Shown here: positions 49,388 to 59,497 of the stretch, one piece after another
How positions within the stretch are numbered: position 1 is the first letter of the stretch
Layout: every line of letters starts with the position of its first letter
Notes under the pieces: model-generated
Databases searched by the model: none
Seen by the model: only the letters and a program-made list of their open reading frames with translations
Told to the model about the DNA's origin: nothing
From: Bacteroides nordii WAL 11050 = JCM 12987
GTDB taxonomy: Bacteria > Bacteroidota > Bacteroidia > Bacteroidales > Bacteroidaceae
DNA: 64,000 nt
Reading direction: 5' to 3'
Assembly (NCBI GenBank): GCA_000613465.1
Contig: BAJA01000007.1
Span: 1 to 64,000, forward strand
Position numbers and translations under genes: made by a program

Positions 49388-52300
49388 TTAGAAATTCAGG
49401 TTTAAACCAAATGAGAATACCCGTTGCATAGGATGTACAAGGTTTTCTCCTCCGTTTCCAAGAGCTTCCGGGTCAACATTCTTTGTCAGTTTGGTGAATT
49501 CGGCAATATTTTCTCCGCTGAAATAGAATCGTACCTGATCAATTTTTAATTTGCGGGTGAGGCTTTGAGGAAGTGTATATCCAAATGTAATATTCTTAAT
49601 TCGCATATAAGCTGCATTCTGCAGGTATTTGGTTTGCGGAGTACTAAGATCTCCGGCTCCTTCTGCCGTATACGATTTCAGGCGTGGGAAATATCCGTTC
49701 GGGTTTTCCGGTGTCCAGTGGTCAAGGTTATTGACATATACATCCGACCAGGGAGCACGGTAAATTCCGAAGAAGGTGAATACATTGGGATACCAGTCTT
49801 GTTTGCCTACTCCTTGCAATAATATGCGTAAATCAAATCCGTTCCAGGCTGCATTAATGTCAGCACCGTAGCAGTATCTGGGTGTTGAGTTACCGATTAC
49901 GGAAAAGTCTCCGGGATTATCTTTTGTCCAATCGCCTTTGTTAACATAGCCATCCTCGTTTAAGTCTTTGAATTTCAAATCACCGGGTGCTAAAGGACGA
50001 TCGCTGGATAGGACGTTACCGCCCATTGATCAGCGTGATTTTTAATATCTTCTTCACTTAAGAAGAATCCTTCTGTGGTTAATCCCCAGATCTCACCAAG
50101 GCGTTGTCCGACATAGTAGTCATCTAATTGTTTCTTTTTATTGTCGAATTTTGTGATTTCGGCGCGTGAGTCAGATAAATTGAATTTTACCGAATAGCGG
50201 AAAGGCTTCGAAGCCAGACTGAAATTATCCTGCCATCCGATAGAGAACTCCCAGCCTTCTGTTTTCAGGTCGGCAGCGTTCTGACGCGGAGGATCAACTC
50301 CGAAGACGCCTGGTAATGTTTTGCCTTTTGTCAACATGTCTTTGGTGTTTCGGCGATAAATATCTCCGGAAATTGTTAAACGGTTTTTAAAGAATGCAAG
50401 GTCAAGACCCAGATTCATTGTATTTACTTTCTCCCAGGTAAGGTCATCTGAAATCGGACTGGGAGAACCTACACCTGTAGTTTTTTTACCTTCCAACAAG
50501 TAAGTACACTCATAGAATGACATGTTGGAAATATACTCGTAATAACCCACATTTTGATTACCGAGCCATCCGTACGAAGCACGAAATTTGGCTATGTTCA
50601 TGACCTCTTTGACGGGTTGATAAAATTTCTCATTTGATATCACCCATGCACCGGAGAAAGACGGAAAGAAGCCGAATCGATGCTTCTTGGTAAAACGGGA
50701 GGTCCCGTCATAACGTCCGTTGGCCTCAAAAATATATTTATCATCGAACATGTAATTTACCCGGTAGAATCCGCTTCGGGTGGCCCAGGTATGACGTCCG
50801 TCGTATAAACTCTTTTCACCGGTGGCTATTTGGATGCTTGGAGCAGAATCGCTGAGCATTCCGTTTCTTTCGCCTATAAAGTATTGGGCAGATTCCACTT
50901 GTTGTTCGAAACCAATGGTAGTACCTACTTCGTGCTTGCCAAATTTCTTATTGAAATTGGTATAGATATTGAATAATGAGTATCTTGAGTTATCATGTTC
51001 ACTTTTTGCAAAGTCTTGCCATCCTAATTCTTTAGGGGTACTGTCAGGGCCATCCTTGTATTCAAATGACTGATCGGATTCCCAATAGTTTTTATGTTTA
51101 TTCCAGAATTTGACAGCAAAGTCTCCTTTTACCGACCATATGTTTTTGATAAGTTGCAGATCGAAAGAGATTTGAGTTTGTGCCAATAATTCAGTATAAT
51201 CGCTATTGCCACCTTGCTCGGTTCCGGCAATATATTTGGCTCCGGCTTCTGTCCAGCTCCCATCGGGATTTTTGGGAATTTCCAAGGCATTAGCATTATG
51301 AATTCGTTTATAAAGCCAGCCGTTATCCAGAGATGCGGGTGCTGTATACGTATAATACGTCATGGAAGTATTATTTGAGATATTCAACCAATCGGTAACC
51401 TGATAGCTGACATTACTTCTCAGATTATATCGGTTGTACATATCCGTATTATACTTGACCATACCTTTTTCACTGAAATATTCGCCGCCCAGATAGTATG
51501 AAGTCTTTTTCGTTGCTCCGGACATACTGATACTATGTGAATGTGCAGTACCTGTGTTGTTATAGATTTCATGGAACCAGTCTGTTGCCCCCAGATAAGT
51601 GTAGCGGTTCGGGTCTCTCGGATTGATCATAGCAGCCGGAAGTGACGGATCGAGTGAGCGTTGTTTAGCATATTCCAGTTCCTCTTCTGAGTAAAGGTCA
51701 TACCAGGGGCTCCCATGATTTTTTTATATGAGGCCTGTATATAAGGGTCTTTTACTATCTCAGGTATGCGCCCCAGAGTCCGGATGCTCATTGTATTGTT
51801 GAATGTAAAATTGATCTTTTCACTTTTTCCTTTCTTAGTTGTTACCAGAATCACTCCAAATGCAGCACGAGCTCCGTAGATGGCTGCTGAAGAGGCATCT
51901 TTCAAGATAGATATATTTTCTATGTCGTTGCTGTTCATACGTGAAAATTCGGCTTCTTCCATCGGAACTCCATCCACGAGAATTAGAGGTGCCCCCCCTC
52001 CGTTAATGGAAGTTGCACCACGAATATTGAAACCTGGTGTTTGACTGATCTGACCACCGTTGGTACTGATGTTCAGGTTAGGTACAAGTCCTTGAAGCAT
52101 AGTTCCTACATTGTTGGCTGTACGGTTTTTCAATGTTTCGCCGGCAAGAGCTTCTACTGCGCCACTCAGGTTTATCTTTTTTTGTGTACCGTAACCCACT
52201 ACTACCACTTCATCCAGTTGTTCGGAGTCATCATACAGCGTAATATCAAATTTATTTTTATTTCCGATTGTGATTTCCTGGCCCTGCATGCCGATATAGG

Positions 52301-52844
52301 TGATTGAGAGTATGGTTTTGTCGGTATAGTCGCCCTGGAGACGAAAATAACCATTGACATCGGTTACTGTCCCTTGTGAAGCTCCTTTTACGAGGATACT
52401 GGCACCTATCAATGGCTCCCCATTGTTATCTCTGACATAACCGGTCAGTACCCGTTTGGTTTCCTGTTCTGTTTTTTGTGTTTCCTGGGAAAGTACAATA
52501 TGGTTTCCACGCATTTTATACCGGATATTTTCCCCTTTGAACATATTGTCCAATACAGTAAATACAGGTTCGGATTTGGCATTTATAGAATACTTTTTCT
52601 TCGTATCGACTTTAGAATTAATGACAATGAATAGATAGTCAGTTTGTGACTCTATATCATTTAGAATGATCTGTAAAGGTTCGTTGGAATAACGTATGCT
52701 TACACGTGCATTTTGAGAATGCGTATTGATTGCGTAAACATTTAATATTCCCACAATGAGCAGGAAGAGTGTGATTTTCATAAATCTAAATAATATTGTT
52801 GAATTAGAAGCGTAATTATCCTCTAACATCAATTTCTTTTTCAT
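49388..52844 (-). CDS. SusC-like TonB-dependent transporter with STN domain (PUL2), interrupted by two one-base deletions
   Basis: An outer-membrane signalling importer. A start at 52844 (MKKKLMLEDN) is preferred over 52895; it leaves a long N-region before the hydrophobic signal (MKITLFLLIVGILNVYA). The STN domain (about 46-97), carboxypeptidase-D-like domain (about 125-205), plug from EVVVVGYGTQKK with GARAAFGVILVTTKKGK, and the barrel ending RVFSFGLNLNF follow. Breaks lie at 51706-51709 (GGGGG read as GGGG) and 50026-50027 (TTT read as TT) on the plus strand. Repair gives 1,152 residues. The STN domain matches the FecR and sigma genes just upstream. Confidence 0.93.
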
Positions 52845-52981
52845 ATATTTGCTATGTTTTAAGATTAATACAAAATACTGTGTTAATTTTTCCAAGGGGA
52901 TATCGATATGTTTGGCGACGGCTCGATATTCCCTTTCCTTTTAATAATTACTATGCCTTTCTCATACGCTGATTTTCTTTT

Positions 52982-53905
52982 TTAGTTAATATAAATGATA
53001 TGTTTCTCAAAATCTCTTTGATAAGTGAACGGTATATCCACTTGCAATACTTTTAATGCATATTCCAGTCCGTCAATTCTACGGAATTTACCCAGACATA
53101 AGTTGTTCTTGATAGCACTATTATTAATCACAATCTCAATTCCATATACCTTCTCGAACTCTTTCATCAGAGCTTCAAAAGTGATATTGTTGAAATTAAT
53201 AATTCCACTGGTCCAGCTATAATAACTATCATCTTCTATTTTGCTTCTTATAAGTTTGCCGTCCGACAATGTGGCTCTTTCGTTTGGTTTCAGTATTATT
53301 TGCTGGTTGTTTGCACTTACTTTTACAGTTCCTTCCAATAGAGAAGTTATGAATTTATTTCTGTTCTTATAAGCTTCCACATTAAACTTTGTACCTAAGA
53401 CTTCTACTGTTCCTTTAAATGTACGGACAATAAATGGTGCATCATTTTTTTTATGAGTTATCTGAAAGAATGCTTCTCCATCTATTTCTACCGTACGATA
53501 ATCATCGGTAAATTTGGTAGGATACTTTAGTGTGGTACCTGAATTGAGGTACACATTACTGCCATCTGCTAATGTCATACTCATATATTGTCCCAGTGGT
53601 ACGGTGATTTGTTGTATAGGTAGCGTTTCGTCTTTCAGGTTTGCTATAAACCACGATAACAGTATGGCTCCGATAAAAACGGCTGCATAACGATAAAACT
53701 GGGTGATTTTTATTTTCTTGTATCTTGTTTTCTGATTTATGAAGGATTCCTTTTTTCCGACTAAAACGATAGCTGTATAAAGTTTTCTCTCCCTAAGTAA
53801 TTCTTTCATATTCTCCGGGGAAGCATCTGCCCAATTCCGTATCTGAATTCTTTCCGCTTCGGAAGCAGTGCCGTTAAAAAAACGATATAGTGATTCTTTA
53901 TCCAT
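52982..53905 (-). CDS. FecR-family anti-sigma factor (PUL2)
   Basis: A 307-residue inner-membrane anti-sigma. It begins MDKESLYRFFNGTASEAERIQ with a short cytoplasmic domain, then one membrane segment around residues 72-88 (FYRYAAVFIGAILLSWFIA). The FecR domain follows (LADGSNVYLNSGTTLKYP, VEIDGEAFFQI, LGTKFNVEAY), then a C-terminal DUF4974 domain (FNNITFEALMKEFEKVYGIEI). It lies 62 bases after the sigma gene and 137 bases before susC. It should relay ligand sensing from SusC to the sigma factor. Confidence 0.92.
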   Translation of the reverse strand: MDKESLYRFFNGTASEAERIQIRNWADASPENMKELLRERKLYTAIVLVGKKESFINQKTRYKKIKITQFYRYAAVFIGAILLSWFIANLKDETLPIQQITVPLGQYMSMTLADGSNVYLNSGTTLKYPTKFTDDYRTVEIDGEAFFQITHKKNDAPFIVRTFKGTVEVLGTKFNVEAYKNRNKFITSLLEGTVKVSANNQQIILKPNERATLSDGKLIRSKIEDDSYYSWTSGIINFNNITFEALMKEFEKVYGIEIVINNSAIKNNLCLGKFRRIDGLEYALKVLQVDIPFTYQRDFEKHIIYIN

Positions 53906-53967
53906 AAATTTTATCCTTTACGTCTATATAACTAATAAGGGTAAAGATACCCTAACAAAAAATTGAA

Positions 53968-54531
53968 TTAATTTAGAAAAAGATAGAAAAAAGCAGGTAA
54001 ATAGTCTTTTAGAGCAATACGCATTACTTTTAATGCTTTGGTGATGTGAAATTCGACGGCTTTAATTGATACTCCCAGACGTTCTGAGATCTCACGGTTT
54101 GTCAGGTATTCCATCCGGCTTAACAGAAAAACTTCTTTTGTCTTTGTCGGCAAAGACTCGATCGCTTTATTCACAAGTTGCTGTACTTCTTCAGAGAAAA
54201 TTTCTTGTGGATTACAGGCCTCCAGCGAGCTAATCTGGAAATCCAGTTCCCATTCTTGTTGACTTCTTAGATGATCAACAATTTCTTGCTCCTTGCGAAG
54301 TCGGTTCAGGTAAGTTAAGCATTCATTTTTAAGAGAAACAAGAATATAAGCGGGTATATTAGCTCCTTCTGGAAGTTTGTGCCGGTTCTCCCAATATGAG
54401 ACAAAAGAATCAGTTACAAAATCTTCTGCGATACTTTCCTCTTTCACATAAGAAATTGCTAATCTTAAAAAGCGTTCTTTGTAAGTTTGATAAAGTTCGC
54501 CAAAGGTTAATAGATTCTGATTGTTTTCCAT
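53968..54531 (-). CDS. ECF RNA polymerase sigma factor (PUL2)
   Basis: A 187-residue ECF sigma. Region 2 is FGELYQTYKERFLRLAISYVKEESIAEDFVTDSFVSYWENR. Region 4 is LPTKTKEVFLLSRMEYLTNREISERLGVSIKAVEFH, with the helix-turn-helix near residues 145-165. It is the first gene of PUL2. The sequence is clearly different from the PUL1 sigma factor, so the two systems are probably insulated from each other. No clear housekeeping promoter is visible in the 55 bases upstream. Confidence 0.92.
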   Translation of the reverse strand: MENNQNLLTFGELYQTYKERFLRLAISYVKEESIAEDFVTDSFVSYWENRHKLPEGANIPAYILVSLKNECLTYLNRLRKEQEIVDHLRSQQEWELDFQISSLEACNPQEIFSEEVQQLVNKAIESLPTKTKEVFLLSRMEYLTNREISERLGVSIKAVEFHITKALKVMRIALKDYLPAFFYLFLN

Positions 54532-54586
54532 AGTGTGTGTATATTAGATATAATTAATGATCGGATATGGAAAAAACGAATGTAAC

Positions 54587-55060
54587 TTATCTCTTATGCG
54601 GTGCCGCATATTCTTTTGCCGTTACACTACTGATAGGGATCTCCCATATTTTTACATTTCTTACAGCCGGGTCTGAATAAACAAATTCTCGGCTGCTATA
54701 ATGTTTCATGATGATATTCAGTGCTTCGCGTTTGCTGTCCATATCTTCAATGAAGCCTACTTTTCCACGGCAGATCACACTTTTGGCTTTCATCCGGTAA
54801 CTGCAGGCTACTTTGGGATGCTGAAATACCAGCTCATGGTCTGTGCTGAAAGTGATGCATACGTTATTGTTACGTTCCAGCATATCAATGCTGCTTCCTG
54901 TTGGTCCGGAATGCAGATAAATCACCCCTTCCTGATAACCAAAGTTCATGGGTATTACATATGGATTTCCCTCCTGATCGGTGATACCGACAAAGCAGAT
55001 ATCACAGCGGGAGATAATTTCTTCTACCCGCTGTTGGTCTTCTATGATGACTGTTTTCAT
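54587..55060 (-). CDS. Pyridoxamine 5'-phosphate oxidase-like flavin-binding protein (NimA-like)
   Basis: A 157-residue split-barrel protein of the PNPOx-like superfamily, which binds FMN or a related cofactor. It shows CDICFVGITDQEGNPYVIPMNFGYQEGVIYLHS, SIDMLERNNNVCITF and RGKVGFIEDMDSKREALNIIM. This subgroup includes the Nim nitroimidazole reductases of Bacteroides and many housekeeping relatives. The position between a PUL and rnr, without any insertion sequence, suggests a chromosomal redox enzyme rather than an acquired nim gene. Substrate unknown. Confidence 0.75.
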   Translation of the reverse strand: MKTVIIEDQQRVEEIISRCDICFVGITDQEGNPYVIPMNFGYQEGVIYLHSGPTGSSIDMLERNNNVCITFSTDHELVFQHPKVACSYRMKAKSVICRGKVGFIEDMDSKREALNIIMKHYSSREFVYSDPAVRNVKIWEIPISSVTAKEYAAPHKR

Positions 55061-55125
55061 ACGTATAAAGTTATAATGTGATAGGGCTATAAGGTGGTAA
55101 AGTTATCACTTTACCGCCTCCTTTA

Positions 55126-57267
55126 TTACATTAATGCAAAGTCAAGTTGTTTTTTCTCCAGATTGGCACGGGCTACTTTAATGGTGATTGCATCACCCAA
55201 GCTGAATGTCTTATTCTTACGTCGTCCGCGCAGACAGTAGTTCTTTTCGTCGAACTCATAGTAGTCATCGTCCAAATCACGCATAGGTATCATACCTTCA
55301 CACTTATTTTCGTTAAGCTCCACATAAAGTCCCCATTCTGTGACACCGGAAATTACTCCATCATATGTTTGTCCCAACCGTTCGCTCATAAATTCTACTT
55401 GCTTGTACTTGACAGAAGCACGTTCGGCATTTGCTGCAATCTGCTCCATGTTAGAACTATGATCGCAGAGATCTTCATATTTGCTTTCCGAAACACTTCT
55501 TCCTCCGTCCAGATATTTGGTCACGAGGCGATGTACCATCATATCCGGGAAACGACGAATGGGGGATGTGAAGTGCGTATAGTAATCGAACGCCAATCCA
55601 TAATGTCCGATGTTGTGTGTTGAATAACGCGCTTTTTGCATGGCACGGATAGAAACTGTTTCAATCAGATTTTCTTCTTTCTTTCCCTGAATATCGTCCA
55701 ACAGGTGGTTGATGGACTTTGATATGTCTGTCTTTGTGCCACTGGTACGCAACTTATATCCGAAACGGGCAATGAATTGTGAAAGATTATCCAGCTTCTC
55801 CGGATCGGGTAGATCATGGATACGATAAGGCAATACTTTGGCTTTCTTTCCTTTGGGTACGCGTCCTATCTTCTCGGCTACGGTTCTGTTGGCAAGTAGC
55901 ATAAACTCTTCTACGAGTTTGTTGGCATCTTTGGATTCTTTGAAATAAACACTGACCGGTTTTCCTTTCTCGTCTATCTCGAATTTCACTTCGTAACGGT
56001 CAAAGTTAATAGCTCCGGCAGCAAAACGTCTTTCGCGTAACGCTTTGGCAATTGTATCCATCATCAAAACCTCCTCTTTGAAATCTCCCTCCCGGGTTTC
56101 GATAATTTGCTGTGCTTCTTCGTAAGTGAAGCGGCGGTCGGAATAGATGATTGTATGTACGATACGTGAGTTCTTTACCTCTCCTTTCTCGGTGATGTCA
56201 AAAATAACAGAGAAAGCGAGCTTTTCTTCGTGAGGGCGTAGTGAACAAAGGAAATTACACAGACGCTCGGGCAGCATCGGGATAGTACGATCTACCAGAT
56301 AGACAGAGGTAGCACGTTTCTCGGCTTCTTTATCAATGATACTTCCTTCTTTTACATAGTGCGTTACGTCTGCTATATGTACTCCTACTTCCCATAAATT
56401 GTCTTTTAGTTTACGGATAGAGAGTGCATCGTCAAAGTCTTTGGCATCCTTTGGGTCGATGGTGAAAGTAGTGACCTTACGGAAATCTTCCCGTTTGGCT
56501 ATCTCTTCTTCAGAGATTTCAGCCGGAATCTTATCAGCAGCCTTTTCTACTGCCTGAGGATAGACATAGGGTAAACCAAATTCTGCCAGAATAGCGTGCA
56601 TCTCAGTGGTATTGTCTCCGGCTTTACCCAGAATATCAAGTACCTGTCCGATTGGATTTTTAGCTTTGTCCGGCCATTCGATTACTTTCACAACAGCCTT
56701 GTCTCCGGTTTTTCCACCTTTCAGTTTATCTCTTGGGATGAAGATATCATTTGCCAGCGTCCGGTTTTCTGTTACCAGGAAAGCATAAGATTTTTCTACT
56801 TGTAGCGTACCCACAAATGTGTCGTTGGCACGTTCCAGTATTTCAATAACTTCCCCTTCAGCGTCATGGTTCTTGCGTTTGGCAAAGAATGCTATTTTTA
56901 CTTTGTCATTGTTCATTGCATGGGCAGAGTTACGTTCGGCCACGAATATCGGGTCGCCTCCACCTTCGGGGATGAATGAGTTCTTTCCGTTGCTTTTACG
57001 CTGGAAGGTTCCTGTCATCTCGATGCCGTGGTTGTTGAGTTTGTATTTATTCTTATCAACTTCCGTTATGTAGTCGTCAGTCAGCATATCCGCGAGAATA
57101 TCCATGCACAGCATTTTCAGGGGATGTGTGGTGAGGTGTAGTTCCGCGAAAAGATATTTAAGGCTGATAACTTCTTCCTGTCTGGTGTGGAAGAAATCCA
57201 TTAATGTGGTTGCCAGTTCTTTTTTCTTCATTCGTTTACCGGCTTTTTTTTCTTTCTTTTTCGCCAT
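55126..57267 (-). CDS. rnr: Ribonuclease R
   Basis: RNase R is a 3'-to-5' exoribonuclease that degrades structured RNA. The 713-residue protein has a basic Lys-rich N-terminus (MAKKKEKKAGKRMKKKE), a winged-helix domain, cold-shock domains (NSAHAMNNDKVKIAFF, DTFVGTLQVEKSYAFLV), and the RNB catalytic domain with TIDPKDAKDFDDALSI (metal-binding Asp cluster) and HYGLAFDYYTHFTSPIRRFPD. An S1 domain follows (YDGVISGVTEWGLYVEL). It ends soon after the S1 domain, without the long basic tail of the E. coli enzyme. Confidence 0.96.
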   Translation of the reverse strand: MAKKKEKKAGKRMKKKELATTLMDFFHTRQEEVISLKYLFAELHLTTHPLKMLCMDILADMLTDDYITEVDKNKYKLNNHGIEMTGTFQRKSNGKNSFIPEGGGDPIFVAERNSAHAMNNDKVKIAFFAKRKNHDAEGEVIEILERANDTFVGTLQVEKSYAFLVTENRTLANDIFIPRDKLKGGKTGDKAVVKVIEWPDKAKNPIGQVLDILGKAGDNTTEMHAILAEFGLPYVYPQAVEKAADKIPAEISEEEIAKREDFRKVTTFTIDPKDAKDFDDALSIRKLKDNLWEVGVHIADVTHYVKEGSIIDKEAEKRATSVYLVDRTIPMLPERLCNFLCSLRPHEEKLAFSVIFDITEKGEVKNSRIVHTIIYSDRRFTYEEAQQIIETREGDFKEEVLMMDTIAKALRERRFAAGAINFDRYEVKFEIDEKGKPVSVYFKESKDANKLVEEFMLLANRTVAEKIGRVPKGKKAKVLPYRIHDLPDPEKLDNLSQFIARFGYKLRTSGTKTDISKSINHLLDDIQGKKEENLIETVSIRAMQKARYSTHNIGHYGLAFDYYTHFTSPIRRFPDMMVHRLVTKYLDGGRSVSESKYEDLCDHSSNMEQIAANAERASVKYKQVEFMSERLGQTYDGVISGVTEWGLYVELNENKCEGMIPMRDLDDDYYEFDEKNYCLRGRRKNKTFSLGDAITIKVARANLEKKQLDFALM

Positions 57268-57283
57268 GATGTTTTTATTATTA

Positions 57284-57357
57284 TAAGTTACGAGCTAATA
57301 AGTTACGGATTTTGAAGCGAATACAGGTGAGACCTGTTACTTAGAGACGTAACTTAT
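57284..57357. repeat. Nested inverted repeats between rnr and the cation efflux gene
   Basis: ATAAGTTACG-like sequence occurs twice in direct orientation (57284-57292 and 57299-57307), and inverted as CGTAACTTAT (57348-57357). AATAAGTTACG pairs with CGTAACTTATT over 11 bp and encloses a second stem, ACAGGT/ACCTGT, near 57322-57338. It sits between divergent genes, so it is not a shared terminator. Confidence 0.6.
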
Positions 57358-57416
57358 TTCTATTGTTATTAACTACAAAGTAAATGATTAAATATCAATA
57401 ATTCAAGAATTTCATG

Positions 57417-57424
57417 TACATTTG
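57417..57424 (+). promoter_or_regulatory. -7 box of the cation efflux gene
   Basis: TACATTTG matches TAnnTTTG and lies 28 bases before the ATG at 57453. It supports that start over the ATG at 57414. No good -33 element is seen. Confidence 0.45.
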
Positions 57425-57452
57425 CCCAATAGTTGATTTATATTATAACAAA

Positions 57453-58351
57453 ATGGAATCCAAAACTCCTTCCCGGGAAAAAGAAATTTATAAAGTGACT
57501 GTTGTGGGAAGTGTGGTAAACTTCTTACTTCTTGTCTTTAAGTTCTTCGCCGGAATAGCAGGACATAGTGCTGCTATGCTGGCTGATGCGGTTCATTCTT
57601 TATCCGATTTTGTTACTGATATTATTGTGATTATCTTTGTGCGTATCTCTAACAAGCCAGAAGATAAAGATCATGACTACGGACATGGAAAATATGAAAC
57701 GCTGGCTACAGCTATTATCGGGATATTACTTTTGTGTGTCGGCTTTGGTATCCTTTGGAACGGTGCTTCCTCTATCTATGATTTTTTTCATGGAGAACAG
57801 CTTGGGGAGCCGGGAATGCTGGCATTGATAGCGGCGTTGGTTTCGATTGTACTAAAGGAAATATTGTATCAATATACCGTTATAAAAGGACGAAAACTGA
57901 ATTCACAGGCGGTGATAGCTAATGCATGGCATCATCGGAGTGATGCCCTTTCTTCTATCGGAACGGCTGTTGGTATTGGCGGGGCCATTTTACTTGGTGA
58001 CAAATGGAGAGTACTTGACCCGATAGCTGCTGTAGTAGTCAGTATTTTTATAATGAAAGTAGCTATTCAGTTGTTGATACCTTGTGTAGATGAGCTTTTG
58101 GAAAAGTCATTGCCTGATGAGGTAGAACGTGAAATAGAGCAGGCTGCGCTTTCATTTCCCGGAGTAAGTCAGCCACATCATTTAAGAACCCGTAGGTAGG
58201 GAATCAGTACGCCATTGAGTTGCATGTACGTATGGATGGAAAAATCTCATTGGAAGAAGCTCATCGTACTGCTACGGGAATTGAGCGAAAATTGAAGGAA
58301 ATGTTTGGAGAAGGAACGCATGTGGGTATACATGTAGAACCGATTAAATAA
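57453..58351 (+). CDS. Cation diffusion facilitator (CDF) metal efflux protein, interrupted by a one-base deletion
   Basis: CDF proteins export Zn2+, Fe2+ or similar ions in exchange for protons. Six membrane segments are expected; the metal sites are visible as HSLSDFVTD in helix 2 and HHRSDALSS in helix 5, with HDYGHGKYETLA after helix 2. A cytoplasmic ferredoxin-like C-terminal domain ends HVGIHVEPIK. The frame breaks near 58196 (expected ...LRTRRxGNQYAIELHVRM). One base restored gives 299 residues. The true stop at 58349-58351 overlaps the left arm of a 30-bp inverted repeat. As written, the frame ends early at 58199. Confidence 0.88.
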
Positions 58352-58462
58352 TGTGCTAATGTGTTAATATGCCAATTAAAAGAATGTACTAATATACCAA
58401 TTGGTTTTCGGCATGTTTTTATAGCGCAGCACATTGGCATATTAACACATTAGCACATTATT
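58347..58462. repeat. Perfect 30-bp inverted repeat
   Basis: The arms 58347-58376 and 58433-58462 are perfectly complementary over 30 bp and contain the repeated phrase AATGTGCTAATGTG and TGCCAAT. The 56-base loop carries a degenerate copy (AATGTACTAATATACCAAT). The left arm includes the stop codon of the cation efflux gene, and the right arm ends 27 bases before the epimerase gene. It would form a very stable RNA hairpin or a cruciform. Confidence 0.85.
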
Positions 58463-58489
58463 TATTGGTACATTGAATAATTATTAATT

Positions 58490-59497
58490 ATGGCAAGTAT
58501 TTTAGTTACAGGAGCGAGTGGGTTTATTGGCAGTTTCATCGTCGAGGAGGCTTTGAAACGCAAATTTGCTGTGTGGGCAGGAATTCGTTCTACCAGTAGC
58601 AGGAAGTATTTATCTGACCGGAAAATTCATTTTCTGGAACTTGATTTTGCCCATCCCAATGAGTTGAAAGCGCAGTTATCCGGTCATAAAGGTACATATA
58701 ATAAGTTTGACTATATTGTTCATTGTGCCGGATTGACTAAATGTGTAGATAAAAAGGAGTTCGACCGTGTCAATTATTTGCAAACCAAATATTTTGTTGA
58801 TACATTGATACAACTTAATATGGTGCCCAAACAGTTTATTTATATCAGTACGCTGAGTGTTTTTGGTCCGATACACGAAGAGGATTACAATCCGATACAC
58901 GAAAATGATCTGCCGGCTCCGAACACTGCTTATGGACTGAGTAAACTTAAAGCGGAGTTGTATATACAAAGTATTCCTGGGTTTCCTTATGTGTTTTATC
59001 GTCCTACAGGGGTATATGGCCCTCGTGAGATGGACTATTTTCTTATGGCTAAGTCGATACTCAATCATATGGACTTTTCTGTTGGTTTCAAACGTCAGGA
59101 TCTTACATTTGTATATGTAAAAGATATTGTTCAGGCTGTTTTCCTTGGAATTGAGAAGCAGGTATCCCGGAGAGCCTATTTTCTGGCTGATGGGAAGGTC
59201 TATAAAAGTCGTACTTTTTCGGATCTGATACAAAAAGAATTGGGAAATCCATTCGTTATTCGATTGAAATGCCCGTTAATTCTCCTTAAAGTCGTATCTT
59301 TGCTCGCTGAATTCATAGCTACCCGCTCAGGAAAGAGTAGTACGCTGAATTCAGATAAATATAAGATAATGAAACAAAGAAACTGGCAATGTGATATTAC
59401 TCCGGCCATGAAAGAACTGGGATATGTTCCTGAATATGACTTGGAAAAAGGAGTGAAAGAGGCCATTGCCTGGTATAAGAATGAAGGATGGCTCTAG
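58490..59497 (+). CDS. NAD-dependent epimerase/dehydratase family protein
   Basis: A 335-residue extended SDR protein. The Rossmann motif TGASGFIGSF is near residues 7-16, the catalytic Tyr-x3-Lys is AYGLSKLKAE, and the pocket motif is FYRPTGVYGPRE. The C-terminus (MKELGYVPEYDLEKGVKEAIAWY) is typical of sugar-nucleotide or sterol-type epimerases. The stop overlaps the start of the PAP2 gene by 10 bases, so the two are translationally coupled. The substrate is unknown; the partner suggests a lipid- or glycolipid-related role. Confidence 0.85.
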   Translation: MASILVTGASGFIGSFIVEEALKRKFAVWAGIRSTSSRKYLSDRKIHFLELDFAHPNELKAQLSGHKGTYNKFDYIVHCAGLTKCVDKKEFDRVNYLQTKYFVDTLIQLNMVPKQFIYISTLSVFGPIHEEDYNPIHENDLPAPNTAYGLSKLKAELYIQSIPGFPYVFYRPTGVYGPREMDYFLMAKSILNHMDFSVGFKRQDLTFVYVKDIVQAVFLGIEKQVSRRAYFLADGKVYKSRTFSDLIQKELGNPFVIRLKCPLILLKVVSLLAEFIATRSGKSSTLNSDKYKIMKQRNWQCDITPAMKELGYVPEYDLEKGVKEAIAWYKNEGWL

